A DNA stretch of 64,000 nt from Streptomyces gilvus. GTDB lineage: Bacteria > Actinomycetota > Actinomycetes > Streptomycetales > Streptomycetaceae. The notes below the pieces were generated by a model, which searched no databases, was not told where the DNA came from, and saw only the letters and a program-made list of their open reading frames with translations. The DNA lies in contig NZ_JAKWBE010000009.1 of NCBI RefSeq assembly GCF_022513565.1, positions 124,001-188,000 of the forward strand, in the 5' to 3' direction. A program made the translations under genes and the position numbers. Shown one piece after another: positions 36,571-47,318 of the stretch. Each line of letters begins with the position of its first letter. The first letter of the stretch is position 1.

Positions 36571-37697
36571 CGGTCGTCGTCCGCTGCCGCTACCGCCGCC
36601 GCGCCCGCTGTCACCGTTTCGTAGACCGAGAGGATGTCCGCGCCGACCGTCGACCAGTCGAAGCGGCGTACGTGGACGCTGCCGCGTTCGCGGAGTTCGG
36701 CGAGGCGGTCCGGGTCCTGCAGGAGCCGTACCGCCGCCTCCGCCAGGGCGTCGGAGTCCTCGTTGGCGAAGAGTTCGCCCGCCGCCCCCTGGTCGAGGAC
36801 CTGGGCGAAGGCGTCCAGGTCGGCGGCGAGGACGGGGGCGCCCGCCGACATCGCCTCGACCAGGATGATCCCGAAGCTCTCGCCGCCGGTGTTGGGGGCG
36901 ACGTACAGGTCGATGCTTCGCAGGAAACGCGCCTTGTCCTCGTCGCTGATCATGCCGAGGAACTCCACCCGCGAGCGGAACTCGGCGGGCAGCAGCTCCA
37001 GCGCCTCCTCCTCGTCCCCGCGCCCGGCGACCAACAGCCGCGTCTGCGGGCGGGCCGCGAGGATGCCCGGGAACGCCTTCATCAGCACCGGCAGGCCCTT
37101 GCGCGGCTCGTCGATGCGCCCGATGAAGCCGATCGTGTCGCCCTGCCACTCGGGTTTGGGCTCGGCCTTGGCGAAGAAGTCGACGTCGACGCCGTTGGGG
37201 ATGACCACGGCGTCACCGCCGAGGTGCTCGACGAGGGTGCGGCGGGCGTACTCGCTGACGGCGATCCGCGCGCTGATCTTCTCCAGGGCCGCCTGGAGGA
37301 TCGCGTACGCGGCGATCATCGCCTTGGAGCGCGGGTTGGAGGTGTGGAACGTGGCGACCATCGGCCCCTGCGCCGCCCAGCAGGTCAGCAGCCCGAGGGA
37401 GGGCGAGGTCGGCTCGTGGATGTGGACCACGTCGAACGCGCCGTCGTGCAGCCAGCGCCGCACCCGCGCGGCGCTGAGGAAGCCGAAGTTCAGCCGGGCG
37501 ACCGAGCCGTTGTACGGCACCGGGACCGCGCGGCCGGCCGAGACGACGTACGGCGGCAGAGGCGTGTCGTCGTCGGCCGGGGCCAGGACGGAGACCTCGT
37601 GGCCCAGGCGGATGAAGTACTCGGCGAGGTCACGGATATGGAACTGGACGCCGCCCGGTACGTCCCAGGAGTACGGGCAGACGATGCCGATCCTCAC
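36528..37697 (-). CDS. pimA: Phosphatidylinositol mannosyltransferase PimA
   Basis: PimA adds the first mannose from GDP-mannose to phosphatidylinositol on the inner face of the membrane. The 389-residue GT-B enzyme begins RIGIVCPYSWDVPGGVQ, the family signature, has HIHEPTSPSLGLL, the conserved VIPNGVD and IGFIGRIDEPRKGLPVLM, and the donor-site Glu-x7-Glu in GGESFGIILVEAM. GTG 37697 is the start; its four-base overlap with the acyltransferase stop (GTGA) shows coupling. The last codons (GPGLRARFGLARD) fall in the downstream repeat array and may be recently altered. Confidence 0.94.
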   Translation of the reverse strand: MRIGIVCPYSWDVPGGVQFHIRDLAEYFIRLGHEVSVLAPADDDTPLPPYVVSAGRAVPVPYNGSVARLNFGFLSAARVRRWLHDGAFDVVHIHEPTSPSLGLLTCWAAQGPMVATFHTSNPRSKAMIAAYAILQAALEKISARIAVSEYARRTLVEHLGGDAVVIPNGVDVDFFAKAEPKPEWQGDTIGFIGRIDEPRKGLPVLMKAFPGILAARPQTRLLVAGRGDEEEALELLPAEFRSRVEFLGMISDEDKARFLRSIDLYVAPNTGGESFGIILVEAMSAGAPVLAADLDAFAQVLDQGAAGELFANEDSDALAEAAVRLLQDPDRLAELRERGSVHVRRFDWSTVGADILSVYETVTAGAAAVAAADDDRGPGLRARFGLARD

Positions 37698-38671
37698 GAC
37701 GTGCCCTTCTCGGGAGCCGGGGGCTTCTTCACAGAATCCCCCACGGGATTCCTCGCAGAATTCTTCGCGGGATTCCTCGTGGGGTCGAGGTCCTTGAGCC
37801 ACAAGCGCTGCAGCATGTGCCAGTCCTCCGGGTGGTCGGCGATCCCCGTGGCGAAGGTGTCGGCCAGCGCCTGTGCCATGACAGACGTCTTCTCGGCCCG
37901 GCTGCCTGACTCGGGGACCTCGATCGGGGGATGGACGCGGCCCTGCATGACGGGTGAGTCGTCGTACCAGAGCGTGACCGGCAGGAGCAGCGCGCCGGTC
38001 TGCTGGGCGAGCAGCGCGGGTCCGGCCGGGATCCGGGTGGCCTCGCCGAAGAACTGGACCTCGACGCCGGAGGAGGACAGGTCGCGCTCGGCCACCAGGC
38101 AGACCAGGCCGCCGTCGCGCAGCCGCCGGGCCAGGGTGCCGAAGGCGGTGCCGCCGCTGTGCGGGAGGACCTCCATGCCGAGGCCTTCGCGGTAGGCGAC
38201 GAAGCGGTCGTACAGCGTCTCGGGCTTGAGGCGCTCGGCGACCGTGGTGAACGGCGTCTGCAGCTTGGTGGTGACCCAGGCGCCGGCGAGGTCCCAGTTG
38301 GCCATGTGGGGCAGCGCGAGGATGACGCCCCGGCCGGCGGCGAGACCGTCGGTCAGGTGGTGCAGGTCCTTGGGGTCGAAGCCGCCCTTGATGCGCTCCT
38401 TGCTCCACGCGGGCAGCCGGAAGGACTCCATCCAGTAGCGCAGGTACGAGCGCATGCCCGCGCGCGACAGCTCGGCGAGGCGCTCGGGACTCGCGTCGGG
38501 CACCACGCGCGCGTAGTTGCTCTCCAGCCGCAGCACGCCCTTGCCGCGCCGCTTCCAGGCGAGGTCCGCGATCGTCCGGCCCAGGCGTACGGCGACCGGC
38601 TCGGGGAGGTTCTTGACCGTGCTCCAGCCGAGCCCGTAGAGGCCGTCCGTGAGGCGGTCCCGGGCACTCAC
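37694..38671 (-). CDS. Phosphatidylinositol mannoside acyltransferase (HtrB/MsbB family)
   Basis: The 325-residue protein belongs to the lysophospholipid acyltransferase group related to lipid A acyltransferases; the mycobacterial relative PatA acylates the mannose of PIM. The catalytic HxxxxD-type site is HMANWDLAG near residue 129 (H-x4-D), followed by AERLKPE and the glycine-rich LVAERDLSSSGVEVQFFG. An N-terminal segment attaches it to the membrane. It lies between the PI-phosphate synthase and PimA genes with four-base overlaps at both ends, which fixes its pathway. The C-terminal tail is N/K/P-rich (NPAKNSARNPVG). Confidence 0.92.
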   Translation of the reverse strand: MSARDRLTDGLYGLGWSTVKNLPEPVAVRLGRTIADLAWKRRGKGVLRLESNYARVVPDASPERLAELSRAGMRSYLRYWMESFRLPAWSKERIKGGFDPKDLHHLTDGLAAGRGVILALPHMANWDLAGAWVTTKLQTPFTTVAERLKPETLYDRFVAYREGLGMEVLPHSGGTAFGTLARRLRDGGLVCLVAERDLSSSGVEVQFFGEATRIPAGPALLAQQTGALLLPVTLWYDDSPVMQGRVHPPIEVPESGSRAEKTSVMAQALADTFATGIADHPEDWHMLQRLWLKDLDPTRNPAKNSARNPVGDSVKKPPAPEKGTS

Positions 38672-39336
38672 TTGGCCGCTCCGCTCTCCTGCTCCGCCGT
38701 GGCCTGCGCCTCGGCCTCCGCCGACTCGCGGCGGACGGTGACCACGCGCTGGACCAGGGTGACCAGGCTGCCGACGGCGACGATCCACAGCGCCACGGGC
38801 AGCAGGTACTGGATGCCCGGCACGCCGAACTTGTGCAGGCCGGCGAAACCGGCCGCGACCAGCGAGATCACCAGGCGCTCGGCGCGCTCGACGAGCCCGT
38901 TGACGGCGACCGGCAGGCCGATCGACTCGCCGCGCGCCTTGGTGTACGACACCACCTGGCCGCTGGCCAGGCAGAAGATGGAGACCGCGCACAGCACGTT
39001 GTCGTCGCCGCTGCCCGCGTACCACAGGGCGAAGCCGCCGAAGATCGCGCCGTCGGCGACGCGGTCGAGGGTGGAGTCCAGGAACGCGCCCCAGCGGCTG
39101 GAACGGCCCAGCTGGCGGGCCATGTTGCCGTCGACGAGGTCGGAGAACACGAAGAGCGTGATCACGACCGTGCCCCAGAAGAACTCGCCCATGGGGTAGA
39201 AGACCAGCGCACCCGCGACCACGCCGGCGGTGCCGAGGAGCGTGACGGCGTCGGGACTGACGCCCCGCCGGATGAGAAACGCGGCGAACGGTGTGAGGAC
39301 ACGCGTGAAGAATGCACGCGCGTACTTGTTCAGCAT
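38668..39336 (-). CDS. pgsA: Phosphatidylinositol phosphate synthase (CDP-alcohol phosphotransferase)
   Basis: The enzyme joins CDP-diacylglycerol with inositol phosphate to begin PI and PIM synthesis. The 222-residue membrane protein starts MLNKYARAFFTRVLTPFA and has the complete CDP-alcohol phosphotransferase motif DG-x2-AR-x8-G-x3-D-x3-D at DGNMARQLGRSSRWGAFLD and STLD. Several membrane helices follow. I use ATG 39336; a longer in-frame reading begins at 39501 but lacks family sequence. The gene symbol follows common annotation; the PI specificity comes from the neighbouring pimA. Confidence 0.92.
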   Translation of the reverse strand: MLNKYARAFFTRVLTPFAAFLIRRGVSPDAVTLLGTAGVVAGALVFYPMGEFFWGTVVITLFVFSDLVDGNMARQLGRSSRWGAFLDSTLDRVADGAIFGGFALWYAGSGDDNVLCAVSIFCLASGQVVSYTKARGESIGLPVAVNGLVERAERLVISLVAAGFAGLHKFGVPGIQYLLPVALWIVAVGSLVTLVQRVVTVRRESAEAEAQATAEQESGAAK

Positions 39337-39613
39337 GGCCTTCCCGACGGTCGGTGTGGCCGGCTCGGCCCCTGCTGGCCACCGGCGCGCCCATCGTAGC
39401 CACGCGCGCGTGTGTGCGACGGCCGGGCACCCGGACCCCCTTGCCTCATGGGCCGAAGGCATACGGGTCACGGCGCGATCGCGTCCTTCGTATGGACGCA
39501 CCGTGACAGGAGTGGAAAGCTCGAAGGACCGCGGGCGTCATCGGAGCCGCCACCGCACGCGGCCCGGCATGCCCGCGCCCACAGTGACCTCACCGTGCAC
39601 GGGAGGCAAGGCC

Positions 39614-41812
39614 ATGGGCGACAAGGCGAACGCACACCCCGGGGCCGCCGGCAGGGCTACGGCGGCCGACCATCCCGCGTCCGTACGGAATGTGGTGCTG
39701 GTCGGCCACTCCGGATCGGGCAAGACGACATTGGTGGAAGCCCTCGCGCTGACCGCGGGGGCGGTGAACCGGGCGGGCCGTGTGGAGGACGGCGGCACCG
39801 TCTCGGACTACGACGAGATCGAGCACCGGCAGAACCGTTCGGTGCAGCTCTCCCTGGTGCCCGTCGAATGGGACGGCATCAAGGTCAATCTTCTCGACAC
39901 CCCCGGATACGCCGACTTCGTCGGCGAACTCAGGGCCGGTCTGCGCGCGGCGGACGCGGCCCTTTTCGTCGTCTCCGCCTCCGACGGCGTGGACGGCTCC
40001 ACCCGCATGGTGTGGGAGGAGTGCGCGGCCGTCGGCATGCCGCGGGCGATCGTGGTCACGCACCTGGAGGCGGCCCGGGCGGACTTCGAGGAGATGACGC
40101 GGGTCTGCGCGGAGGCCTTCGGCGGCGACGACCCCGACGCCGTGCTGCCGCTGTACACCCCGCTGCACGGCCCGCAGGGGCCCGACGGGCACGCGCCCGT
40201 GACGGGCCTTGTCGGACTGCTGTCGCAGAAGCTGTTCGACTACTCCACCGGCGAGCGCAAGGAGTCGGAACCGGGCGAGGACCAGCTGCCGGAGATCGAG
40301 GAGGCACGCAACCGGCTGATCGAGGGGATCATCTCGGAGAGCGAGGACGAGACCCTCATGGACCGCTACCTGGGCGGCGAGCAGATCGACTTCAAGACGC
40401 TCGTCGAGGACCTGGAGCGGGCCGTCGCGCGCGGGGTCTTCTTCCCCGTCCTGGCCGCCGCCCCCGCGGGCGAGGGCGCCAGGCAGGGGCTCGGCACGGT
40501 CGAGCTGCTGGAGCTGGTCACAGGCGGCTTCCCGACACCGTTCGAGCACCCCACACCGGGGGTGAGCACCATCGACGGCAAGCCGCGGGAGATCAAGGCC
40601 TGCGACACCGAGGGCCCGCTGGTCGCCGAGGTCGTCAAGACCGCGTCCGACCCCTATGTCGGCCGGGTCTCGCTGGTCCGCGTCTTCTCCGGCACCCTGC
40701 GCCCCGACGAGACGGTGCACGTCTCCGGGCACGGGCTGGCCGACCGGGGGCACGAGGACCACGACGTCGACGAGCGCGTCGGCGCGCTGTCCACGCCCTT
40801 CGGCAAGCAGCAGCGGCCGGTGACGCACGCCATCGCCGGCGACCTGGTGTGCGTGGCGAAACTGAACCGCGCGGAGACCGGGGACACGCTCTCGGCCAAG
40901 GACGACCCGCTGCTGATGGAGCCGTGGGAGATGCCCGATCCACTGCTGCCGCTCGCCATCCAGGCGCACAGCAAGGCGGACGAGGACAAGCTCTCGCAGG
41001 GCCTGGCCCGGCTGGTCGCCGAGGACCCGACGATGCGGCTCGAACAGAACCAGAACACCCACCAGGTGGTGCTGTGGTGCCTGGGCGAGGCGCACGCGGA
41101 CGTGGCCCTGGAGCGGCTGCGCAGCCGCTACGGCGTCCAGGTCGACGTCGTACCGCACCGGGTGTCCCTGCGGGAGACCTTCGCCGGCAAGTCGGCGGGA
41201 CGCGGGCGGCATGTGAAGCAGTCCGGTGGTCACGGGCAGTACGCCATCTGCGAGATCGAGGTGGAGCCGCTGCCGAACGGCTCGGGCGTCGAGTTCGTGG
41301 ACAAGGTGGTCGGCGGGGCGGTGCCGCGGCAGTTCATCCCCTCGGTCGAGAAGGGCGTGCGGGCCCAGGCCACCAAGGGAGTCGCGGCGGGGTATCCGCT
41401 GATCGACGTCCGGGTGACGCTGCTCGACGGCAAGGCGCACTCCGTGGACTCCTCGGACGCGGCCTTCCAGACGGCCGGCGCGCTCGCTCTGCGAGAGGCG
41501 GCGGCCGAGGCGAAGATCCACCTCCTGGAGCCGGTCGCGGAGGTGACGGTCCTGGTCGGCGACGACTACGTGGGCGCCGTCATGAGCGACCTGTCCGGGC
41601 GGCGGGGCCGGGTGCTGGGCACGGAGCAGACCAGCGGCGGGCGCACGCTCATCCGGGCCGAGGTGCCCGAGATCGAGATCGGGCGGTACGCCGTCGACCT
41701 GCGCTCCCTCTCGCACGGCACCGCGCGCTTCAACCGCTCCTACGCACGGCACGAGCCGATGCCCCCACAGATCGCGGAAAGGATTCGTGAAGAGACCCGC
41801 GACGCCTCGTAG
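39614..41812 (+). CDS. EF-G-like translational GTPase paralogue (EF-G2/FusA2 type)
   Basis: The 732-residue protein has EF-G architecture. G1 is GHSGSGKTT (31-39) and G3 is DTPGYADF (95-102), but the G4 motif NKxD of true EF-G is replaced by THLE (149-152), and the G2 RGITI sequence by RSVQLS. Domains II-V follow, including GGHGQYAI, YDVRVT-like IDVRVTLLDG and MSDLSGRRGRVLG. It is therefore not the main elongation factor, which lies in the str operon elsewhere. The actinobacterial EF-G2 has no agreed role. I start at ATG 39614 with GGGAGG eight bases upstream. It diverges from the pgsA operon. Confidence 0.9.
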   Translation: MGDKANAHPGAAGRATAADHPASVRNVVLVGHSGSGKTTLVEALALTAGAVNRAGRVEDGGTVSDYDEIEHRQNRSVQLSLVPVEWDGIKVNLLDTPGYADFVGELRAGLRAADAALFVVSASDGVDGSTRMVWEECAAVGMPRAIVVTHLEAARADFEEMTRVCAEAFGGDDPDAVLPLYTPLHGPQGPDGHAPVTGLVGLLSQKLFDYSTGERKESEPGEDQLPEIEEARNRLIEGIISESEDETLMDRYLGGEQIDFKTLVEDLERAVARGVFFPVLAAAPAGEGARQGLGTVELLELVTGGFPTPFEHPTPGVSTIDGKPREIKACDTEGPLVAEVVKTASDPYVGRVSLVRVFSGTLRPDETVHVSGHGLADRGHEDHDVDERVGALSTPFGKQQRPVTHAIAGDLVCVAKLNRAETGDTLSAKDDPLLMEPWEMPDPLLPLAIQAHSKADEDKLSQGLARLVAEDPTMRLEQNQNTHQVVLWCLGEAHADVALERLRSRYGVQVDVVPHRVSLRETFAGKSAGRGRHVKQSGGHGQYAICEIEVEPLPNGSGVEFVDKVVGGAVPRQFIPSVEKGVRAQATKGVAAGYPLIDVRVTLLDGKAHSVDSSDAAFQTAGALALREAAAEAKIHLLEPVAEVTVLVGDDYVGAVMSDLSGRRGRVLGTEQTSGGRTLIRAEVPEIEIGRYAVDLRSLSHGTARFNRSYARHEPMPPQIAERIREETRDAS

Positions 41813-41924
41813 TTGAAGCATGCCGAGGCCAAGTCCCGCACGGCGGCGCACAAGTGGCGCACGGCGGCACACGGACGGCTTGCGGCAGCGCGCGACCGGC
41901 TTTCGCGGAACGCTCCCCTCCGGT

Positions 41925-41954
41925 GTCGGCGGGCGGCTTCGGCCGTCCGCCGAC
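41925..41954 (+). terminator. Terminator after the EF-G2-like gene
   Basis: A 13-bp stem (one G-T wobble) closes a TTCG tetraloop, about 110 bases after the stop at 41812. The UUCG loop makes this a very stable hairpin. Confidence 0.75.
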
Positions 41955-42105
41955 GAATGTCGCTGCCTGCGGATACGCTGGTGACAAGCTGATCAAGTGG
42001 TCGCGGGATCAGGCGATCACCGTGATGACCTGATCAACAGGTGTGCGGGGCAAGGAAGTCGGGAAGAGCCGCAGAAGCGACGTCGAGCGGCGATGGGGGG
42101 CGGGA

Positions 42106-43815
42106 ATGAGCGATGCGGGCGGCTGGGGAGACATGTTCGGGCCGCAGGTACCGCGCACGGGCTCGGACCAGAAGGCGACCTTCGCGCTGGCCTCGGCGGC
42201 GTACCGGGACGACGAGGTCGTCAAGATCCTCGAGACGAACAACGAGTGGCACGAGTCGACCGTCAAACTCCCCCGCAGGTGGGCGACGATCTTCCGGCCG
42301 AACCTGGGCGAGGCGTTCTCCCAGGCCGTGGTGACCCGCATGCTGGGGGCCGGCCGCAAGCCGGTCGTCCAGTCCTTCGGCATCGAGCCGCAGTCCGTCG
42401 TCGAGCACTGCATGGCGGCGAACAACGTTCGCCGGCAGCGTGACCGGCAGCTGACCGGCGTGGCCCTGCTGTGCGGTGTGCTGTTCCTGCCGGGCCTGCT
42501 GATCTGGCTGCTGGTCTTCCAGATACGGAGCGCGATCGCCCGGCGCGAGGACAAGCGGGCCGGCACGATGGCCACGACCCTGCTGGTGGCCGTGGGCGCG
42601 CTCGCCGTGCTCTTCCTGATCCGCATGCCGTTCACCGGCTTCTGGGCCTGGTACGCCCGCCTGGCGATCATCGCTCCGGTCGTCGGCTGGTTCCTGGCCA
42701 AGCAGATCTGCGAGCGCACGGCGAAGGAACTGCGCGCCCACTGGGACAGCCTGCTGTCCGGCAGCACGGTCGGCGCCAAGGTCCCCGAGTCGGTGCCCAG
42801 CAGCCCCGGCGACACCCGTGCCGAGCGGCTGCGGCAGGCCTTCGGCGAACTGCGGGACGAGCAGCGGTCCAACGTCGTCTTCTACGCCGGCCCCAAGGGC
42901 ATCCTCGGCATGGGCACCCGCTGGGGGCACTGGCACCTCGCCGAGGATCTGGTGCCCAACCCGGTGGAGGACGCCCCGAAGGTCGGCTCGCTCAGCGCGG
43001 ACCTGTCCAAGCACCTGGTGCCCGAGCCGGAGATCAACCGGTTCCAGAGCTTCGACGTGGTGACCGCCATCCAGCGCGCCCTCGAGCGGCTCGACTCCGG
43101 CCCGCTGACCACCGGCGGCTTCCCCAAGCCCAAGGTCGCCCACTGGATCGTGTCGCACATCGGCGCGGGCGCCAAGGAGATCACCCGCCCCAGCGGCACC
43201 ACCGCGCACCAGGTGAACCTGGAGGAGATACGCAAGATCTGCAACTCCCAGCAGTACGACCAGGGCGACCGGCACTACCTGGGCGTCCAGTGGACGCTCT
43301 GGGACGGCAATCTGGTGATCACGATGATGATCACGGTGACCGTGCTGCACAAGACCCTGCGCATCGAGCTGACGGGGCACGCGCTGGGGCCGGTGCACGG
43401 GCTGTTCACCACCAAGCCGGCGGCCAAGGAGAAGGAGGTCGCCAAGCAGGTCAAGTTCTGGGAGACCCGCAAGGTGACGCTTCCGCTGGTCGACAGCGAC
43501 GAGGTGGTCCGGCTCACCGCCCGGGCGCCGCTGACCTGGTATCCGCCGCTGCTCAACTGGCTCGGCGGCTCCCTCACGCTGCCGGAGCCCTTCGGACTGC
43601 GTCACGCGTGGGCCGCGCAGCCCTGGGGGAACCGCTTCATGACCGACGACGTGCTGCGGACCGCCACGCCCGTGATGCGGGTGGTGCACGAGGCGACCAT
43701 CGAGTTCCTCAAGGGGCACAACGTGGACACGGAGAAGTTCGACGGCCGCTCTTCGGTGCTCAGCGCGGCGGTCCAGGATCCGACACCGAAGAAGGACGAC
43801 GTCTACGACGCGTAG
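42106..43815 (+). CDS. Large membrane protein of unknown function, conserved in Streptomyces
   Basis: The 569-residue protein has a short cytoplasmic N-terminal part, then three to four membrane helices between about 120 and 220 (LTGVALLCGVLFLPGLLIWLLVF; ATTLLVAVGALAVLFLI; LAIIAPVVGWFLA). A large soluble domain of about 340 residues follows, with an internal hydrophobic stretch (LVITMMITVTVLH). I recognise no catalytic motif. I start at ATG 42106 because a G-rich ribosome site precedes it; an ATG at 42043 would add 21 residues. It is probably transcribed alone, between two terminators, next to the EF-G2-like gene. Confidence 0.8.
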   Translation: MSDAGGWGDMFGPQVPRTGSDQKATFALASAAYRDDEVVKILETNNEWHESTVKLPRRWATIFRPNLGEAFSQAVVTRMLGAGRKPVVQSFGIEPQSVVEHCMAANNVRRQRDRQLTGVALLCGVLFLPGLLIWLLVFQIRSAIARREDKRAGTMATTLLVAVGALAVLFLIRMPFTGFWAWYARLAIIAPVVGWFLAKQICERTAKELRAHWDSLLSGSTVGAKVPESVPSSPGDTRAERLRQAFGELRDEQRSNVVFYAGPKGILGMGTRWGHWHLAEDLVPNPVEDAPKVGSLSADLSKHLVPEPEINRFQSFDVVTAIQRALERLDSGPLTTGGFPKPKVAHWIVSHIGAGAKEITRPSGTTAHQVNLEEIRKICNSQQYDQGDRHYLGVQWTLWDGNLVITMMITVTVLHKTLRIELTGHALGPVHGLFTTKPAAKEKEVAKQVKFWETRKVTLPLVDSDEVVRLTARAPLTWYPPLLNWLGGSLTLPEPFGLRHAWAAQPWGNRFMTDDVLRTATPVMRVVHEATIEFLKGHNVDTEKFDGRSSVLSAAVQDPTPKKDDVYDA

Positions 43816-43825
43816 GCCTTGGTCA

Positions 43826-43856
43826 GGGGTTCTGGGGGCTGCGCCCCCAGAACCCC
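43826..43856. terminator. Bidirectional terminator between convergent genes
   Basis: A perfect 13-bp stem (GGGGTTCTGGGGG and its complement) with a 5-base loop lies 11 bases past the stop of the membrane protein gene. A small GGCC/GGCC hairpin at about 43860-43870 follows. Confidence 0.85.
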
Positions 43857-43916
43857 GTCGGCCTTCGGCCTCGTCCTCAAACGCCGGACGGGCTGGAAGG
43901 CCATGCTCCGGCCGGG
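43857..43916. repeat. Dispersed Streptomyces intergenic repeat (CGTCCGGCGTTTGAGGACGAGG type)
   Basis: On the minus strand this reads as the familiar element with CCGTCCGGCGTTTGAGG followed by ACGAGGCCGAAGGCC, which I know from many Streptomyces intergenic regions next to terminators. It fills the space between the terminator and the HIT gene stop. Its role is unknown. Confidence 0.7.
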
Positions 43917-44468
43917 CTAAGAAGCCGTCGGCCAGGCCTCCGCCAGCATCTTCCTCGTGTCGGCGAGCAGCTGCGGCAGCACCCGCGTGTGTCCCACCAC
44001 CGGCATGAAGTTCGTGTCGCCGCCCCAGCGGGGGACGATGTGCTGGTGCAGGTGGGCCGCGATGCCGGCGCCGGCGACCGTGCCCTGGTTCATGCCGATG
44101 TTGAAGCCGTGCGCGCCGGAGGCCGTGCGCAGGGCCGTCATCGCCTGCTTGGTGAGGGCGGCCAGCTCGATCGTCTCCGCGTCCGTGAGGTCGGTGTAGT
44201 CGGCGACGTGACGGTAGGGGACGACCATGAGGTGGCCGCCGTTGTAGGGGTAGAGGTTGAGCACGGCGTAGACCTGTTCGCCGCGGCGGACGACCAGTCC
44301 GTCCTCGTCCGACTTGGCCGGGATCGAGCAGAAGGGGCAGCCGTCGTCGGCGCCCGGGCCGGTCGGCTTGTTCTCGCCCTGGATGTAGGCCATCCGGTGG
44401 GGCGTCCACAGACGCTGGAAGGCGTCCTGCGTCCCCACTCCCAACTGCTGCTCCGGCTCACTCGTCAT
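43917..44468 (-). CDS. HIT-family nucleotide phosphohydrolase/phosphorylase (Ap4A type)
   Basis: The 183-residue protein has the HIT motif in IAAHLHQHIVPRWGGD near residue 131, plus the zinc-like CPFC near residue 44 and the conserved NLYPYNGGHLMVVPYRHV. Actinobacterial enzymes of this length act as Ap4A phosphorylases or hydrolases. I start at ATG 44468 (MTSEPEQQ). The start codon lies close to the divergent potassium-channel gene, so the two promoters share about 80 bases. In many actinobacteria this gene precedes pgsA and pimA; here it sits a few kilobases away. Confidence 0.92.
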   Translation of the reverse strand: MTSEPEQQLGVGTQDAFQRLWTPHRMAYIQGENKPTGPGADDGCPFCSIPAKSDEDGLVVRRGEQVYAVLNLYPYNGGHLMVVPYRHVADYTDLTDAETIELAALTKQAMTALRTASGAHGFNIGMNQGTVAGAGIAAHLHQHIVPRWGGDTNFMPVVGHTRVLPQLLADTRKMLAEAWPTAS

Positions 44469-44547
44469 GCAGTGCAGCATATGGCGTCGCCCGTTCGCGG
44501 CGTGTCGCCGGGGTTCCGGGAAATGCCCGCCGCGTCAAGCTGGGGAC

Positions 44548-45204
44548 GTGGACGATGACACTCGCAAGGCCCGTTGGGAGCAGGCCACCGAGCTTCCGCT
44601 CGCGTTCGCGTCGCTGGCCTTCCTCGCCTCGTACGCGGTCCGCGTCCTGGCGCCCGGTCTGCGGGACCCCCTGCAGGATCTCGCCCTCGCGCTGCTGCTG
44701 GCCTCCTGGCTGTTGTTCGCCGTCAACTACGCGGTGGTCTGGCGGCTGAGCGGGCAGGGGCTGAGCTTCGTACGCAAGCACCCGCTGGACGCGGTGGTGG
44801 TGATCCTGCCGCTGCTGCGCCCGCTCCGGTTCGTGAAGATCTACGAGGCCGTGCAGCGACGGCACGGCAAGCCGCGGCTCGCGCTGCACGCGCGTGTGAT
44901 CGCGTACTCCGGGATCTCGACCTTGCTGCTCGGCTTCGCCGGTGCCCTCGCCGTGTACCAGCAGGAACGCGGGGCGCCGGGCGCGTCCATGAAGTCCTTC
45001 GGGGACGCCGTCTGGTGGGCCTGCGCGACCCTGACGACCGTCGGCTACGGCGACATCGTCCCGGTGACGCCGCGGGGCCGCTTGATCGCGGTCGGGATGA
45101 TGGCCATCGGCCTGGCCCTGCTGGGCGCGGTGACCGGCACCTTCGCCTCCTGGCTGCTCCAGGTCTTCGCCCGTGAGGACGACGAGAGGCCCCCGGGAGG
45201 CTGA
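44548..45204 (+). CDS. Potassium channel family protein
   Basis: The 218-residue protein has about four membrane segments before the pore and one after. The selectivity filter is TVGYGD at residues 164-169, in TLTTVGYGDIVPVTPRGR. A segment before it (RKHPLDAVVVILPLLRPLRFVKIYEAV) resembles a shortened voltage-sensor S3-S4 with regularly placed Arg, as in small bacterial KvAP-like channels. No RCK/TrkA domain follows. I start at GTG 44548; GGGGAC precedes it. The stop lies within the shared terminator with thrS. Confidence 0.88.
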   Translation: MDDDTRKARWEQATELPLAFASLAFLASYAVRVLAPGLRDPLQDLALALLLASWLLFAVNYAVVWRLSGQGLSFVRKHPLDAVVVILPLLRPLRFVKIYEAVQRRHGKPRLALHARVIAYSGISTLLLGFAGALAVYQQERGAPGASMKSFGDAVWWACATLTTVGYGDIVPVTPRGRLIAVGMMAIGLALLGAVTGTFASWLLQVFAREDDERPPGG

Positions 45205-45216
45205 CTCCCGAGGGCC
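45188..45216. terminator. Terminator overlapping the channel gene stop, shared with thrS
   Basis: GGCCCCCGGGAG pairs with CTCCCGAGGGCC (12 positions, one mismatch), with the TGA of the channel gene at the loop. It lies 16 bases from the thrS stop on the other strand, so it can serve both genes. Confidence 0.7.
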
Positions 45217-45232
45217 CCGCGGCACAGCCGGA

Positions 45233-47209
<1,977 letters not shown>

Positions 47210-47318
47210 CGGTCTCTCCTGACTGAAGGTGGGTGCGGCGCCATACCAGGAGCGCGCGCATTAGGGGATCGTACCGACCCCGACCCACCGACCGCGAAAC
47301 GGTCACCGACAGCAGCGC

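Noticed and set aside
36528..38408. Fusion protein of acyltransferase and PimA
   Set aside because: The frame upstream of the pimA GTG overlaps the acyltransferase gene out of its own frame; the GTGA overlap shows two separate coupled genes.
47210..47318. T-box riboswitch before thrS
   Set aside because: The gap is only 109 bases and lacks the conserved T-box sequence or a terminator/antiterminator pair.
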